NCBI GenBank assembly: GCA_963971405.1
Contig: OZ020490.1
Coordinates: 13,254,874 to 13,318,873 of the forward strand
Direction of reading: 5' to 3'
DNA: 64,000 bases
DNA from: Psococerastis gibbosa
Taxonomy: Eukaryota; Arthropoda; Insecta; Psocodea; Psocidae
This document shows, piece after piece, positions 21,950 through 32,102 of the stretch. Position numbers and translations under genes: made by a program. How positions within the stretch are numbered: the stretch's first letter is position 1; each line of letters opens with the position of its first letter. Under the pieces are notes generated by a model. The model saw nothing but the letters and a program-made list of their open reading frames with translations, did not search any database and was not told where the DNA came from.

Positions 21950-22504
21950 TTGCAATACCCCCTACAGAGACTGGGTCAGCCCATTTTATGTTAGTATTCC
22001 TTGGCTTAAACTCGAAGGTAGAAGGAAGCTGCATCAAGGTACTTTAATATATAAAATCCTCAATGGCTTTGCTCCTTCATACTTTCGGTCCTTTTTTCAG
22101 CTTCTGTCAAACCGTCACTACAACACTCGAAGGGACGATCTTCTCGTTATACCTACTCATTTAACCCAAACCTTTCATGCCTCTTTCCTCGTCTCGTCAG
22201 TTCTCCTATGGAACTCCCTCCCCACCCACATAAAAGAATCTCCCTCTCTTCCAATTTTCAAAGTTCGCTATCGGGAGCATCTAATTGGACTAATACACTA
22301 GATTTGCCAAGATCTGATGTAGTTTCGCTCTCCATGTGTGAATGAGTGTGTGAATGAGTGTTATCAGTTTTTGTGTATTCCAACTATTTTTGTATTTACA
22401 GATCTGTAACAATAATTAACTAGCCCTCTAGTTGAGTGTAAGAAAGGGCCCGAAGGCCCTAACTCCGCTAGGGGAGCCTAGTGCAATAAAGAAATTATTA
22501 TAAT
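21950..22504 (+). mobile_element. CR1/L2/Jockey-like LINE 3' end with hairpin tail
   Basis: The plus strand encodes the thumb and C-terminus of a non-LTR reverse transcriptase without a stop: GTLIYKILNGFAPSYFRSFF, then HYNTRRDDLLVIPTHL, SVLLWNSLPTHIKESPSLPI and FKVRYREHLIGLIH, ending at the TAG at 22302-22304. The Y-K-LNG-AP-Y, N-TR and WNSLP blocks are diagnostic of CR1/L2/Jockey-type elements. A 3' untranslated region of about 200 bp follows. Its last 60 bp carry a perfect 6-bp hairpin (22445-22460, loop CGAA) followed by AACTCCGCTAGG, and it ends near AATAAAGAAATT. The same tail is carried by the SINEs at 46.2, 55.4, 57.7 and 59.2 kb. The copy is 5'-truncated, so it cannot move itself. Confidence 0.8.
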
Positions 22505-22576
22505 TACCAATATGATAGTTAATTGTCACAAATTTTAATTTTGTTGTTGTAGGTATTAATATAGCCAACGGCCTTA

Positions 22577-22922
22577 CCATGTTGAATCCACTAGAGCGGA
22601 GCATGTTTCAAACGGCGGCAAACTTGGTAGTGCGCACAGTGTTGGCAGGGGAACATGGTGGGACATGATAACGCGCTGAGACTATACCAGTCAGTCTACG
22701 TGCGTGTCGAGTCCTGATCACCTCCGATTGTTCCTTAAGTGGTGTGGAATCGACTATAATCAGGAGGTCCACCCTGTCAGTCAACTCCCCTACTCCCCGA
22801 GGCGACGGAGTCTGCCCTTAGGCTGCCTCAAGTTAAAAACAGATTCACTCCCCCCACCCGGTTTACAGGGTTGCTTAAATCAGAAATGCTAAAAGCAGGC
22901 CCCTGAAACAACAACAACAACG
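22577..22922 (+). repeat. Dispersed repeat C, full-looking copy with (CAA)n tail
   Basis: About 345 bp running from GTTGAATCCACTAGAGCGG to AGAAATGCTAAAAGCAGG and then (CAA)n. Copies at 2.41, 14.17 and 61.09 kb define it. The simple-sequence tail points to a retroposon. No tRNA-like boxes or conserved protein were identified. Confidence 0.7.
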
Positions 22923-22929
22923 GTATTAA

Positions 22930-23580
22930 TTTAGGCCTAATATACTTTTTACTTTTTCCTCGCTTCTATCCCTGGGTGGAGTCAGCGATACAGGACGCGA
23001 CAACGTTTATACTACGAAAGTGTCCAAAATGCTGCATATCAATAATAGAGCTTACAGCACCATATTATTTATTTATTTGTCAATCTTCCTCCCCCCGGTT
23101 TTGTTACAATGTTACTTATCTCACGGAGGAGTGAGATGAAAAAACGTTGAGAAATTGTATTATTGGTAATCCCAAAGAGAAGGGAATAAAATTTATTACC
23201 TAGTAATTAACTCAACAGGCTATTCATCATCTGCTTCATTAAATGAAAAACAAGAATTGTCAGAAAACAAAATTAAGAGAAAAATAATATAAATGGCGTT
23301 AGATGAGACAGGTACAAAGATTGCTGAGCACTGTCACAATATTTTTTTAATTAATAGGCTACTTGTCAGTTGTAATCATAAATTATAAAATATGTCAGTT
23401 AAGGTAGCTTATAGGTTAAAAATAATAATACAATATGTGATCTGCATGAAAAATTGTAAATATATATAAAAATGTTGGTGTATTTAGCCGTGGATTACAA
23501 GAGCCGAAACAAAAACACCCGAAAACATGGGTGACACAAAAATGACGTTACATTCCAGATACTACACCAAATAATTCACC
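22930..23580. other. Unassigned AT-rich stretch
   Basis: No supported gene or shared repeat. Confidence 0.45.
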
Positions 23581-23599
23581 TACTGACGGCTACTCTGCG

Positions 23600-23890
23600 G
23601 AATCACAATTGCCGTCACATTTTACAGTCATGTGAACCCCAATGGCTGGGTCATGTACACCGTATGCAAGCGGAGAGGTCGCCGAAGCTAGTTTTCGAAG
23701 ACACTTTCAACCACCCTAGGCGTCCCGGTAGGCCAAGACTAAGATGGAGAGACCAAGTGCTCGAAGATGTGCACGCCACCGGCACCCGAGATTGGAAGCT
23801 AGCGGCGGAAGATCGTCCGAGGTGGCGTGGTGTAGTGGCAGCGGCCAAAAGTCCCCCCGGGCTGGACGCGCCAACCTAAGTCTAAGTGTG
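23600..23890 (+). pseudogene. RTE-like LINE tail ending KSPPGLDAPT
   Basis: The plus strand reads LGHVHRMQAERSPKLVFED, GRPRLRWRDQVLEDVHATG, DWKLAAEDRPRWRGVVAAAK and SPPGLDAPT before a TAA. This is the W-GH--RM...GRPR-RW-D---ED...DR-RWR ending of an RTE-like reverse transcriptase. The frame is intact for at least 71 codons from an ATG at 23664. The copy is truncated at its 5' end and lacks catalytic parts. Relatives at 48.87-49.04 kb (plus) and 49.06-49.25 kb (minus) end with nearly the same residues. Confidence 0.8.
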
Positions 23891-23974
23891 AACCGCATTT
23901 TTAACCTTCTAACTTAAATTAATCGGGTTTGGGGACGGTCTTATAGGAAAACAAATATTTATTTTAAGGGGTGT

Positions 23975-24556
23975 TTTTTTTTTTTTAAATTGGGGTACAG
24001 GTGTTACCTGTGTGCACTTAAGCCTATTGGCCTATTGTGCCCCCTACTACAAAGTATCTACATCACTTCTACATCACTTTCTCGAGGCCTATCTCCCTCA
24101 GGAGAGCCAGGATTTTGAGGGGATTCAGAAGTGGTAGGTCTTTTCCATGTAACTCCAAGCTTCCCGAGCATGCTGTTCTTCTTCGTGCGATTGCATCGCA
24201 TCGCAGGTTCTCCGCACCTTCATTACAGAATCTGCAAGACTATAGTTGTCTCCGCAAGAGACTCCAGATATTTAACCCCAGGACCAAAGACGCCAAGGCC
24301 AGTTCTTGGTTTCGTACTTTCTAGCCTAGAGCCATCAGTAAACCACTTGATTGCGTGACTATTGAGAATTCCTGCTGATTCGCAGCATTCTTTCATTGTC
24401 CCTAATATAGTTTCGAATTCCCTCCTAAAACAGTATTTTGGATGGATTCTATCACTTGGCATATGCAGGCAGTCGTCAGACGTAGTCAGAGAGGCTGAGT
24501 CTCTCTTAATTGCCCTTCCACTCCTAATAATGCCATTTCGGCTGAAGTGTCCACTG
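23975..24556 (-). mobile_element. Truncated LINE with RNase H remnant, poly(A) and target duplication
   Basis: The minus strand begins with SDRIHPKYCFRREFETILG, then AIKWFTDGSRLESTKPRTGL and GVFGPGVKYLESLAETTIVL, the start of an RNase H domain (F-T-D-G-S catalytic block) typical of I-superfamily LINEs. After LQ the frame shifts directly to CRFCNEGAENLRCDAIARRR and LNPLKILALLREIGLEKVM, the terminal zinc-finger-like tail. The middle of RNase H is therefore deleted. A poly(A) tail (T run at 23974-23986) ends it. TTTTAAGGGGTGT (23962-23974) and TTTTAAGGGGCGT (24557-24569) flank it as a 13-bp target duplication with one mismatch. Confidence 0.75.
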
Positions 24557-24871
24557 TTTTAAGGGGCGTAAAATAAATCTACTAATGCCTTAAAATAGGT
24601 TATCAAAAAATTATCAAGTAGCTTATTGTTACAGTAGGTCTAATGTCCCTATGAATTGTTATCAATGTAGACATTTTTTGGGCCCTAATTTTTTGTAGGC
24701 CCATGATGAGGTACTTCCCTTAATATGACTTACCAAGTACGCTTGGGACACTTTGAAACAACATCAAGTCCTGTCGTAGCTTCATGGCGCATGACTCTGA
24801 TTGGTAAAAAGAGACGTATCAATTGGCAGTTGCTCTGGTTGATCGAAGATGACGTAATGGGTGGCACAATT

Positions 24872-25085
24872 CTAAATACTTCTTCTTCTTATCTTCTTCT
24901 TCTTCTTCTTCTCCTCTTCTTCTTCTTTTTCTTCTGACTTTACAGCCCTTGATGGGCTTTGGCCTGGTCGACAACACTCCTCCAGTTATCTCGGTTTTGT
25001 ACAACCCTTCACGATCTACGGACTCCCAACTCGTGAAGGTCAGTTTCCAACTCATTCTTCCAGCGTTTTCGAGGACATTTTAGCG
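24872..25085 (-). pseudogene. RTE-like LINE tail with degenerate GAA tail
   Basis: The minus strand shows WESVDREGL, RDNWRSVV-like remnants and GGVLSTRPKPIKGCKV in shifted frames. It lies next to a long TTC-rich tract on the plus strand (24879-24936). The nucleotides match the tail at 14.95-15.07 kb (CTCCAGT-ATCTCGGTTTTGT and GGACTCCCAACTCG). AGCGTTTTCGAGG is repeated three times at the 5' side (25062-25112). Confidence 0.6.
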
Positions 25086-25139
25086 TTTTCGAAGGGTTCC
25101 AGCGTTTTCGAGGAAATTAAATTCTAAATACACTAATAC

Positions 25140-25985
25140 TAATACCTGAATCATTACAGAGAGTGAATGTACCATATCATATACGATATAGTAAGAGATT
25201 CCAACAAGAAAATAATGGTGTGTCTCCACAACCTGTGCCGATTTTAATTAATTAATGGCTATAGACAGCAGTTGTGGACGCTTTGTCGCACTTACTTCGA
25301 AAGCCCCTTAGCAACAAAAATATTCAAATTAATGGAGATGAAAATAAATCCTTTTCTAAACGAAGAAAAATGTACGTTTTTTCTCTCGAAGCTACAATAA
25401 AATGTACGGTCGTTTGATTGCTAATTTGAATCTTAATGACAACAGAGGCGCTATAGGGAAATACATAGCGTGGAAAAAATTTCATTAAATCTATCGTTGG
25501 AAAATCTCTAGAGACTTTGGGATCTGTTGAACAACGAAAGGGGGGGGGGGTGGAGGGAGGAAGGAGGGCAAAAGGATTTCCCCTTTCTTCTTCTTTGACT
25601 TCGAATTAGGTTTTGGACAGATTTTTTCCCTCTTGGTTCAATCGTTCAACTTTTTTGACTAGTTCCTTGTCTTTCTTGTTTCCTAGAGTGGTCGCCCTGG
25701 CAGTTAGCCAATCCTTTTCTGTATCCTCCGTCATCAATCTTGTCGGCTATCCGCTGTTTTCTGTCAAATTTTCTTCTCCTCAAATTGCAAAGGAGACTCG
25801 GATTTGGTCGAATGAATTCGATTCTTTTCAATTTTGTGATTTTTTTATGGTCCGAACTGAAATGGGCTGATTCAGACAAAGCTAATAAGGGAAATTATAC
25901 TGTTTTTGAATTGTGTCGGCAATAGGCTACATTGTTTGATTTACTGTCAAAGTTTCTTTTCCTGAAATTGTAAAGAAGACTTGGA
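25140..25985. other. Unassigned stretch with a poly-G run
   Basis: A G run of about 11 lies at 25541-25551. Short open frames on both strands have no recognisable content. Confidence 0.4.
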
Positions 25986-25987
25986 TT

Positions 25988-26850
25988 TTGCTTTCCAACT
26001 TATACGTAGTATAAGGAAAGCTTTGTGACGGTCGAAATTTTTGATTCCGAGATTTCAACGGATTTACACGTTTTGAGGTCCCAGGAACCCAAAAAAGTGG
26101 TTTTTCCGAAATGTCTGTCTGTCTGTCGTTCTGTCTGTCTGTCTGTCTGTGCGTCAATTTCCGGGCAAACTACTCGGTCGATCTTGATGAAATTCGGCAT
26201 GTAGGTTCAAAAAAATCATACCTCGGAACAATTTTTTTATTTGGGGCTAACTTAATTTGGGGGGTTTTATTATCAAAAAACTCCAAAAAAACGTCTAAAA
26301 ACATTATTTCTCAAAAACGGCTCCAATGATTTCTTTTAAATTCACATATATTGTAGTCGTTATTAATATTAACGAAATGCGTGGGGTTGCTTGCCCCTTA
26401 ATAGGTTGCTTCTGGGGGTAAAAAATAAAAATAACAAAATATGAATGAAAAATGACTAAAAAATAATTTTTCTGCGAAACCTATCCATCGATGATTTCTA
26501 CCTTCAGGCATGTTTTAGGTGTTAAATTGAGTAGCGAAACCGGACAGGTTGCTTTCCCAGAAAAGTATGTGGTTTTGTAAAAAAAAATGTTTTTTTTTAA
26601 AAATGATAGAAAATTCACGGTTAAATGCATTGCGTGCCCTGCCAGTATTGCTGTGTGGTAATGTGTTGGTCTGACCTATCTAGAATTTACCTCACCTCCA
26701 GTGACGTCAGGTGGACACCCCCCCCCCCCCCCCCGAGATATCGGAAATTTAACCATAGGAAAATTATTTACCATGAAATTACTCATTTCCTCTATCTACT
26801 AATTTTGATAAATTGGAAAGCATGTTCGAGTAAATTCGGACCGGTTCTTT
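25988..26850 (+). repeat. Dispersed repeat J, most complete copy
   Basis: This 863-bp copy runs from TTGCTTTCCAACTTATACG to GGACCGGTTCTTT. It includes a near-palindrome CTTATACGTAGTATAAG close to one edge, a (TCTG)n tract at 26111-26150 and a 17-C run at about 26718-26734. The cysteine-, serine- and valine-rich frame across the TCTG tract is a translation of the microsatellite. Confidence 0.75.
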
Positions 26851-27125
26851 TAATAAATGAGTGCACAATGCGCGGAAAATTCAAATTGATAAATTATTGA
26901 TGCTCGGCTATTTTTTTGGTGAGTTTTCATTATTTTTTCTCCCCTAGATTTAGTCACATTAATTAAAATTCAATCTGTACATCTTAATGTTCAGTTAGCA
27001 TCTCCTTCAATTTTAAAACAACGCAGCCATTCTCTTTTTTTCCAGTAGTTTAGTAATTTGAGTTTCCCACTCATTGTGTACTCTTTTGTTTCAAACAATT
27101 GAATCAATAGTTAACACCTTGGGGT
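26847..27125. repeat. Fold-back repeat H, diverged copy
   Basis: GAGTGCACAATGCGCGGAAA near the left and AATTTGAGTTTCCCACTCAT near the right are inverted relatives of the arms at 29022-29374. Confidence 0.5.
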
Positions 27126-27129
27126 TTAT

Positions 27130-27797
27130 TTTAACACCTTACTAATGCGGTATTAAAAAATAGAGCCCGATAATCCCTAATCACCATAATGGGACTACAG
27201 CAGTAGACGAAATTATGGTAACTACAAGTAGATGGTATGTAAACCTTAGCACAATCCCTTGGGACGATTTGGGGGCATGGTACGATATCGTATTTCGTTT
27301 TGTTGTCCTGTAAGAAAAAAAAAATACAATTGATTTGAAGATCCCCCCCCCCCTGTCTGAGCCTTAGCTCACTGGCGTCACCAGCTTACGTTATACGCAA
27401 TTAGTACTAAGTAGTAATGCTGTATTGCGTAAAATAATTGCTGAGCAATAAACTTCATATGTTACAATCATGTATGAATGCTATGTCAGATCCAGTGTGT
27501 CAGATACAAAAACATGGATTATGAACTATTGTTCTTAGTAATAAATCGTGGTATCCTACACTTATGACTTATTACAAAGCGTGGTAAGTCACGCACATAG
27601 TTTATAAGTACTATCTGCCTTTACAATCAGCAGAAATAACTGTATCAGATTTGATACACGAAAACCTATCTAATTTACTTCCGACCGAACAGTATACTTT
27701 TTCTATTAAAACTAGGCTATATTCATAGGTTGCTCGTCCACAGAGGGTGTTACTCTTTGTTGTATTTAAATAATTGAACAGCCTTGAAATATATATA
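27130..27797. other. Unassigned stretch
   Basis: It includes a 13-14 C run at about 27343 and an ACTGGCGTCACC block resembling a hAT end. No gene. Confidence 0.4.
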
Positions 27798-27805
27798 TAT
27801 AATAT

Positions 27806-28744
27806 CATTGGCGTAAATAGGGGGGTCCTGGGGGGGGGGTCCACCCGTAGCCCCCCCAGAATTTTTGGTGACGAAGACGTTATTGAGGCTAAAGACATAG
27901 TATCCACAATAATGAAAAAGAAATTAATGCTTAGTATGCTTATTTCACAAGAAAAAATCAACATATTGACCAAGTACTTTCACAAAAAATATATTACTAA
28001 AAATGCTTAAAACCCCAATACTTCAGAGCTATTTTTTTCAACTTTTTCTCCGGGGGAGACCCCCGGGCCCCCCGCAATGGTAGGTTTACTCGTCATTGTA
28101 ATATCTCAATTTTGTACTGCTTGCAAACATTGGCGTAAATGGGGGGTAAGCCCCCCCCCCCCCCCGAAGCACCCGTAGCCCCCCCCCCAGGATTTCTGGT
28201 GACAAAGACGTTATGAAGGCGAAAGGCATAGTATTAACAATAACGAAAGGGAAATTAACTCTTGGTATGCTTATTTCACATGATTGACATCATGAAAAAA
28301 ATCAACATATTGACCTATCCGATATAAGTCCTTTCACAAAAATATATTACTCAAAATGATTAAAACCCCAATATTTCAGACCTATTTTTTCAACATTTTT
28401 ATTTGGGGGAGACCCCCCTCAGTGGTATGTTTATTCGTCTGTAAAATCTCAATTGTGCTGCTGGCAAAGTGCGTAAAACCTCCCTAATTTGGGCCTATTC
28501 ATCAATTTTTGTTCTCCGGGGGAGACCCCCGGAATCCCCTTTCTTCTTAGTTGAATATTCGTAAAATCTCAGTTATTTCAGCCAATTTATCAGTTTTTTT
28601 TCTCCGGGGGAGACCACCGGGCCCCCCTTCCTCCAGGGTATAAAATGCGTAAAACCTCACTAACTCGGGATCACTTATCGATTTTTTTTTCTACGGGGGA
28701 TCAAAGTCTTGGGGTCCTAGAAATTTTGGGAATTTACGCCAACG
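27806..28744. mobile_element. hAT-like non-autonomous element with G/C hairpin units
   Basis: This 939-bp element starts CATTGGCGTAAAT and ends with ATTTACGCCAACG, an inverted match with one difference. TATAATAT flanks it perfectly at 27798-27805 and 28745-28752. Eight-base duplications and C-R-N-TGGCG ends fit hAT. Inside, the first half is a tandem duplication (about 27806-28130 and 28131-28470, each with GGTGAC-AAGACGTTAT). The second half holds five spaced copies of a CTCCGGGGGAGACCCCCGG-type hairpin, clearest at 28048-28066, 28402-28420, 28513-28531 and 28601-28620. It carries several G/C runs of nine or more. No transposase frame is present. Confidence 0.75.
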
Positions 28745-28756
28745 TATAATATGCAT

Positions 28757-29020
28757 CTTGTTGTTGTTGTTGTTGTTCTTCTTCTTCTTCTGGCTCTCCA
28801 GTTCTTGATGAGCTTTGGCCTGCTCGACAACACTCGTTAAGTCGTCACAGTTTTGTAAGACGTTCCACCATCTACGGACTCCCAACTCGCGAAGGTCAGT
28901 TTCCAACTCATCCTTCCAGCGTTTTCTAGGACGTCCCTCCAATCGTCTTTCTTTCATGCTTGCCTTGCACATCTTATCATATGCATCTGCTGCCATACTA
29001 TGCCGTTTGCTGATTAACCC
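28757..29020 (-). pseudogene. RTE-like LINE tail with GAA/CAA tail
   Basis: The minus strand reads KASMKERRLEGRPRKRWKDE, LETDLRELGVRRWWNVLQN and CDDLTSVVEQAKAHQELE, then a (GAA)n(CAA)n tail at 28759-28792. The GRPRKRWKDE and DLRELGVRRWW blocks match the copy at 14.9 kb. It is truncated 5' and joined at its left edge, one base pair region apart, to the fold-back at 29022. Confidence 0.75.
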
Positions 29021-29021
29021 G

Positions 29022-29374
29022 GAAATTAAATTATTCTCAATAAACTCCAATTGATTCATTTGTTTTAAACAAGAGTGCAAAATGCGCGGGAAATTCAAAT
29101 TAATACAATATTGGAATAGGCTAGAAGAAAATGGTTGCATCGTTTTATAATTGACTGTAATACAAATAAGCATTAAAATGTACAGGTGTAAATTTTTAAA
29201 TATAAATAAAGAATTATAAGCTACATAATTTTTCTAATCTAAGGGAGAGAAAATTAAAAGACTCCCCCAAAATGTGTACTAGGACTAATTTATTAATTTG
29301 AATTTCCCGCGCATTTCGCACTCTTTTATTAAAATCAAATGAATCAATTGGGGTTTATTGAGAGTAATTTAATC
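29022..29374. mobile_element. Fold-back element H, complete copy
   Basis: This 353-bp element has inverted arms of about 80 bp. The left arm has TTCTCAATAAACTCCAATTG and AATGCGCGGGAAATTCAAAT; the right arm carries their mirror images. Related single arms occur at 2.6 and 26.9 kb. It has no coding capacity. Confidence 0.65.
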
Positions 29375-29459
29375 CTATCCCTGGAGATAAGTTAAAAAAT
29401 TTAAAAAAAAGCTGCTTGCTTCACCAGCCTGCCACACTTGCTGACAGCAGGCCCGTTAA

Positions 29460-30010
29460 TGCTATTGGCAGGCCAGGCATAAGTGAATAAATAAATAAAT
29501 AGATAAATTAATTTATTCATGTCTCATACATCGCAATAGGTTTAAGTGCTGCAAAATTTGGCCAAGCCTGCTAGTAGATACTCATGCTGCTGCTAGGCCA
29601 AGCATAACTGAATAAATAAATAAATAAATAAAAATAAAAATACAATGAATAGAACTACAAGATAGAATTATTATAGTATGTCCATATAACAATAAAAAAA
29701 AGTTTTGGGTTTAGAGCTGTTGCTCCATTCTCAGCTAATGACAGGGACTCAATAATCACAGGGATAAATTTTGCAAAAATGCTGCTGGATACTCACACAA
29801 TCAGGCCATGCATAAGTGAATAAATAAATAAATAAATAAACAGAACTACAAGATAGAATTATTATGGTATGCCCATATAACAATACCTACCTAGGTACAT
29901 AAAAAAGTTTTGGGTTTGGAGCTGTCGCTCCGTTCCCAGCTAATGACAGGGTCTCATTCATCACAGGGTAAATTTTGCAAAAAGGCTGCTGGATACTCAC
30001 ACCGACAGCC
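29460..30010 (+). repeat. Tandem repeat, unit about 205-211 bp
   Basis: Successive units share GGATACTCAC, CATAAGTGAATAAATAAATA, ACTACAAGATAGAATTATTA and GTTTTGGGTTT-GAGCTGT. Unit boundaries fall near 29577, 29788 and 29991, with a partial unit upstream. The (AATA)n inside each unit varies in length. Confidence 0.7.
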
Positions 30011-30219
30011 CACGGCCATCGTCATAGTTAAAAATTCAGCAACTTTCAGCAAATCATGGTTTGTCAGATGTCACAGCTCACCTCCTGGTCATACATTACC
30101 AAAACGAGTATCTCAATCAACAGTGACTAACTATTGGAGTGAGCAGGCGCGTGATTTGGGGGCCTTAGGAAGGGGAGCGCAGTTGATTTCCCAGGTTCCA
30201 AACAATTTAAATATACAGG

Positions 30220-30410
30220 GTGGCAAGGCCGTGCCCAGGTTTTGATTTCGGGGAGGGGGGGGGGTCCAAATATTGTTTTACGTAGTTTATTAATGAAAGT
30301 CCATTATATCCAGTGTTTAAACTCAAATAAATTTATTCCAATTCTTCAAACAATACAGGTTTACATTTTAAAAAAAATATTTCGGGGGGGGGGGGGGGTC
30401 CGGAACCCTT
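30220..30410 (+). repeat. G-tract repeat with two poly-G runs
   Basis: GGCAAGGCCGTGCCCAGG leads to TTTCGGGG and a G run, then about 120 bp later TTTCG and a second run of about 14 G. It is the inverted counterpart of 5390-5535. Confidence 0.6.
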
Positions 30411-30552
30411 GGGCACAGTCAAACAGGGCGCCTATACTGTCCAAGTGTATTCGGAAATAGTCAGGGTATAGGCTATCATAAGGCAAAAGAACTGGTTCGA
30501 GTAGACCCCTACATGATTCCCCATTTGTCAATTATTAGGATAGGTACTGTAC

Positions 30553-31010
30553 TAGTTCCTTGTTAAATAATTGTCCTAGTGGAAAATTTCGGTTTTGGTT
30601 TAAATTTCCCTATCCTAAAGCACTAAATTGCTCGTTGGAACGATTAAATAGTCAGGAATGGGCACACCAATATAATACGATATAAGACAGTAATAGTGGC
30701 ATTTCATGAAAATTGATTCTTATTTATTTTTTGCCCCCAGAATCAACCTATCAAGGGGCATGTGACCTATTAGACTTGGTTCGCATCAATAACGATTACA
30801 ATATATGTGAATTTAAACAAAAAAAAGGTTGCAGCCGTTTTTGAGAATTAATTTTTTTAGACATTTTTTTGTGGTTTTTGGAAGTTAAACCCCCCAAAAC
30901 GTTTTAAACCCACATGCCAAATTTCATCAAAAAATTTGTTAAGTTTGCACATACATCGAGGAACAGACAGACAGACACACCAACCGACAAAAAGACTGTA
31001 AAAAACACTT
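30553..31010 (-). repeat. Dispersed repeat J, truncated copy
   Basis: It contains CGATTACAATATATGTGAAT, the AATTTCATCAA block and a CAGACAGACAGACACACC tract, ordered as in the minus copy at 0.4-1.16 kb. The outer TTGCTTTCC end is missing. Confidence 0.6.
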
Positions 31011-31224
31011 GTTTTGCATGGAGCTAGAGCCTAAGCTGTAATCCTGGATTGATTTCGTTCAAATTTAATAGGAACTTATATAAAAATCCTCTGGGGCTCC
31101 GGCGGTGACCGCGCAAGAAAGAAAGGCATATTTTGGTGCGATCGTGGTGGCTGGGGCAAACGGATCCAGAAACCAAAGTTGCTGCTGACGGTAAGGAAAT
31201 GGAACACTACTTGCAGTACTTATG

Positions 31225-31229
31225 ATGAC
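31225..31229. repeat. Target-site duplication, left
   Basis: ATGAC lies directly before the left LTR and again directly after the right LTR (37145-37149). Five-base duplications are within the range for BEL/Pao insertion. Confidence 0.9.
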
Positions 31230-31863
31230 TGTGGTTTTCTGCGATAGCTCAGTACAATAAAATAAGTACCTAACTCACAACAGGGGCGTATCCTAATAAG
31301 CTAATAACTAAGAACTCCAAATTACGCTCCTGAAGGTTTAGGTACCTATGAAAATAGAGTGGACTGTATGAAAATAATTATGAATTGGTAAGAAAGGAAG
31401 AGAATAAGCCTACCGTACTCTGCTTACTCGGTGGTGAAGGTGTAGTACAGTAGGTAGACCTATTATAAAATGTAATGTATAGTGTGGTGCTGTAAAGTGT
31501 CTGGGTGTATGTGTTTTGAGTGAATAGGCTACGCTACTTATCTACTACCGGAGTCCGTGGCTTGCAAAGTATCCGCAGGAATCTCGGCAGGGGCGAGCAC
31601 AATAAACACTGTTTAATATAAAGAATAATAACACAAACAAGAAAACACTACAACCACAACTATAATAAATTAATGTAAATAACAATAGCTATATAATTAA
31701 ATAAATATACAACCTATTGGAGCCGATACAATATTGAGACTGAATTCACTAACTGTAAAATGCGGGGATGAGTACTTGTGTACCTACCCGATTTAGGGTA
31801 AGGTACCTGCGACAACAACCCGCAACTATATTTAGCTTGTGCAATGCGAGGCATTCACGGACA
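31230..31863 (-). repeat. 3' LTR of BEL element
   Basis: 634 bp; in the element's sense it begins TGTCCGTGAATGCC and ends GAAAACCACA (TG...CA). The only difference from the other LTR is at 31507 (G) versus 36788 (A). Confidence 0.95.
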
Positions 31864-32102
31864 TACCGCCAGCCTTGCAAGGCACTTGCAAAAGGTAAAC
31901 AAATAAAGAAATATATAAAAATATACATATATACTATATGCAATCTTAAGCATATTAAAGCTTAAAAGAATGAAATGAAATGCACTATGCAAACTAAAAT
32001 TAAAACAATTTGGCGAAGTATTAATGTAGGTAATGTTACGATATGCACTACTAAAGCTAAAATTAAAATACAAAATTTTAATACTAATAAAATTAAGGCA
32101 CC
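31864..32102 (-). other. Short non-coding region between Pol and 3' LTR
   Basis: 239 bp, strongly AT-rich, where a BEL element normally carries integrase and a further domain. Two imperfect copies of ACTAAA-CTAAAATTAAAA are present. The purine stretch AAGGCTGGCGGTA abuts the LTR and is a weak candidate polypurine tract. Confidence 0.7.

Noticed and set aside
26111..26329. Cys/Ser/Val/Leu-rich 72-codon frame
   Set aside because: Arises from the TCTG tract in repeat J; other J copies break it.
27611..27973. 120-codon frame on the minus strand
   Set aside because: It runs across the end of the hAT-like element and its G/C runs; no protein signature.
31282..31300. CAGGGGCGTATCC inside the LTRs as a hAT end
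   Set aside because: It is identical in both LTRs, has no partner end and is simply LTR sequence.
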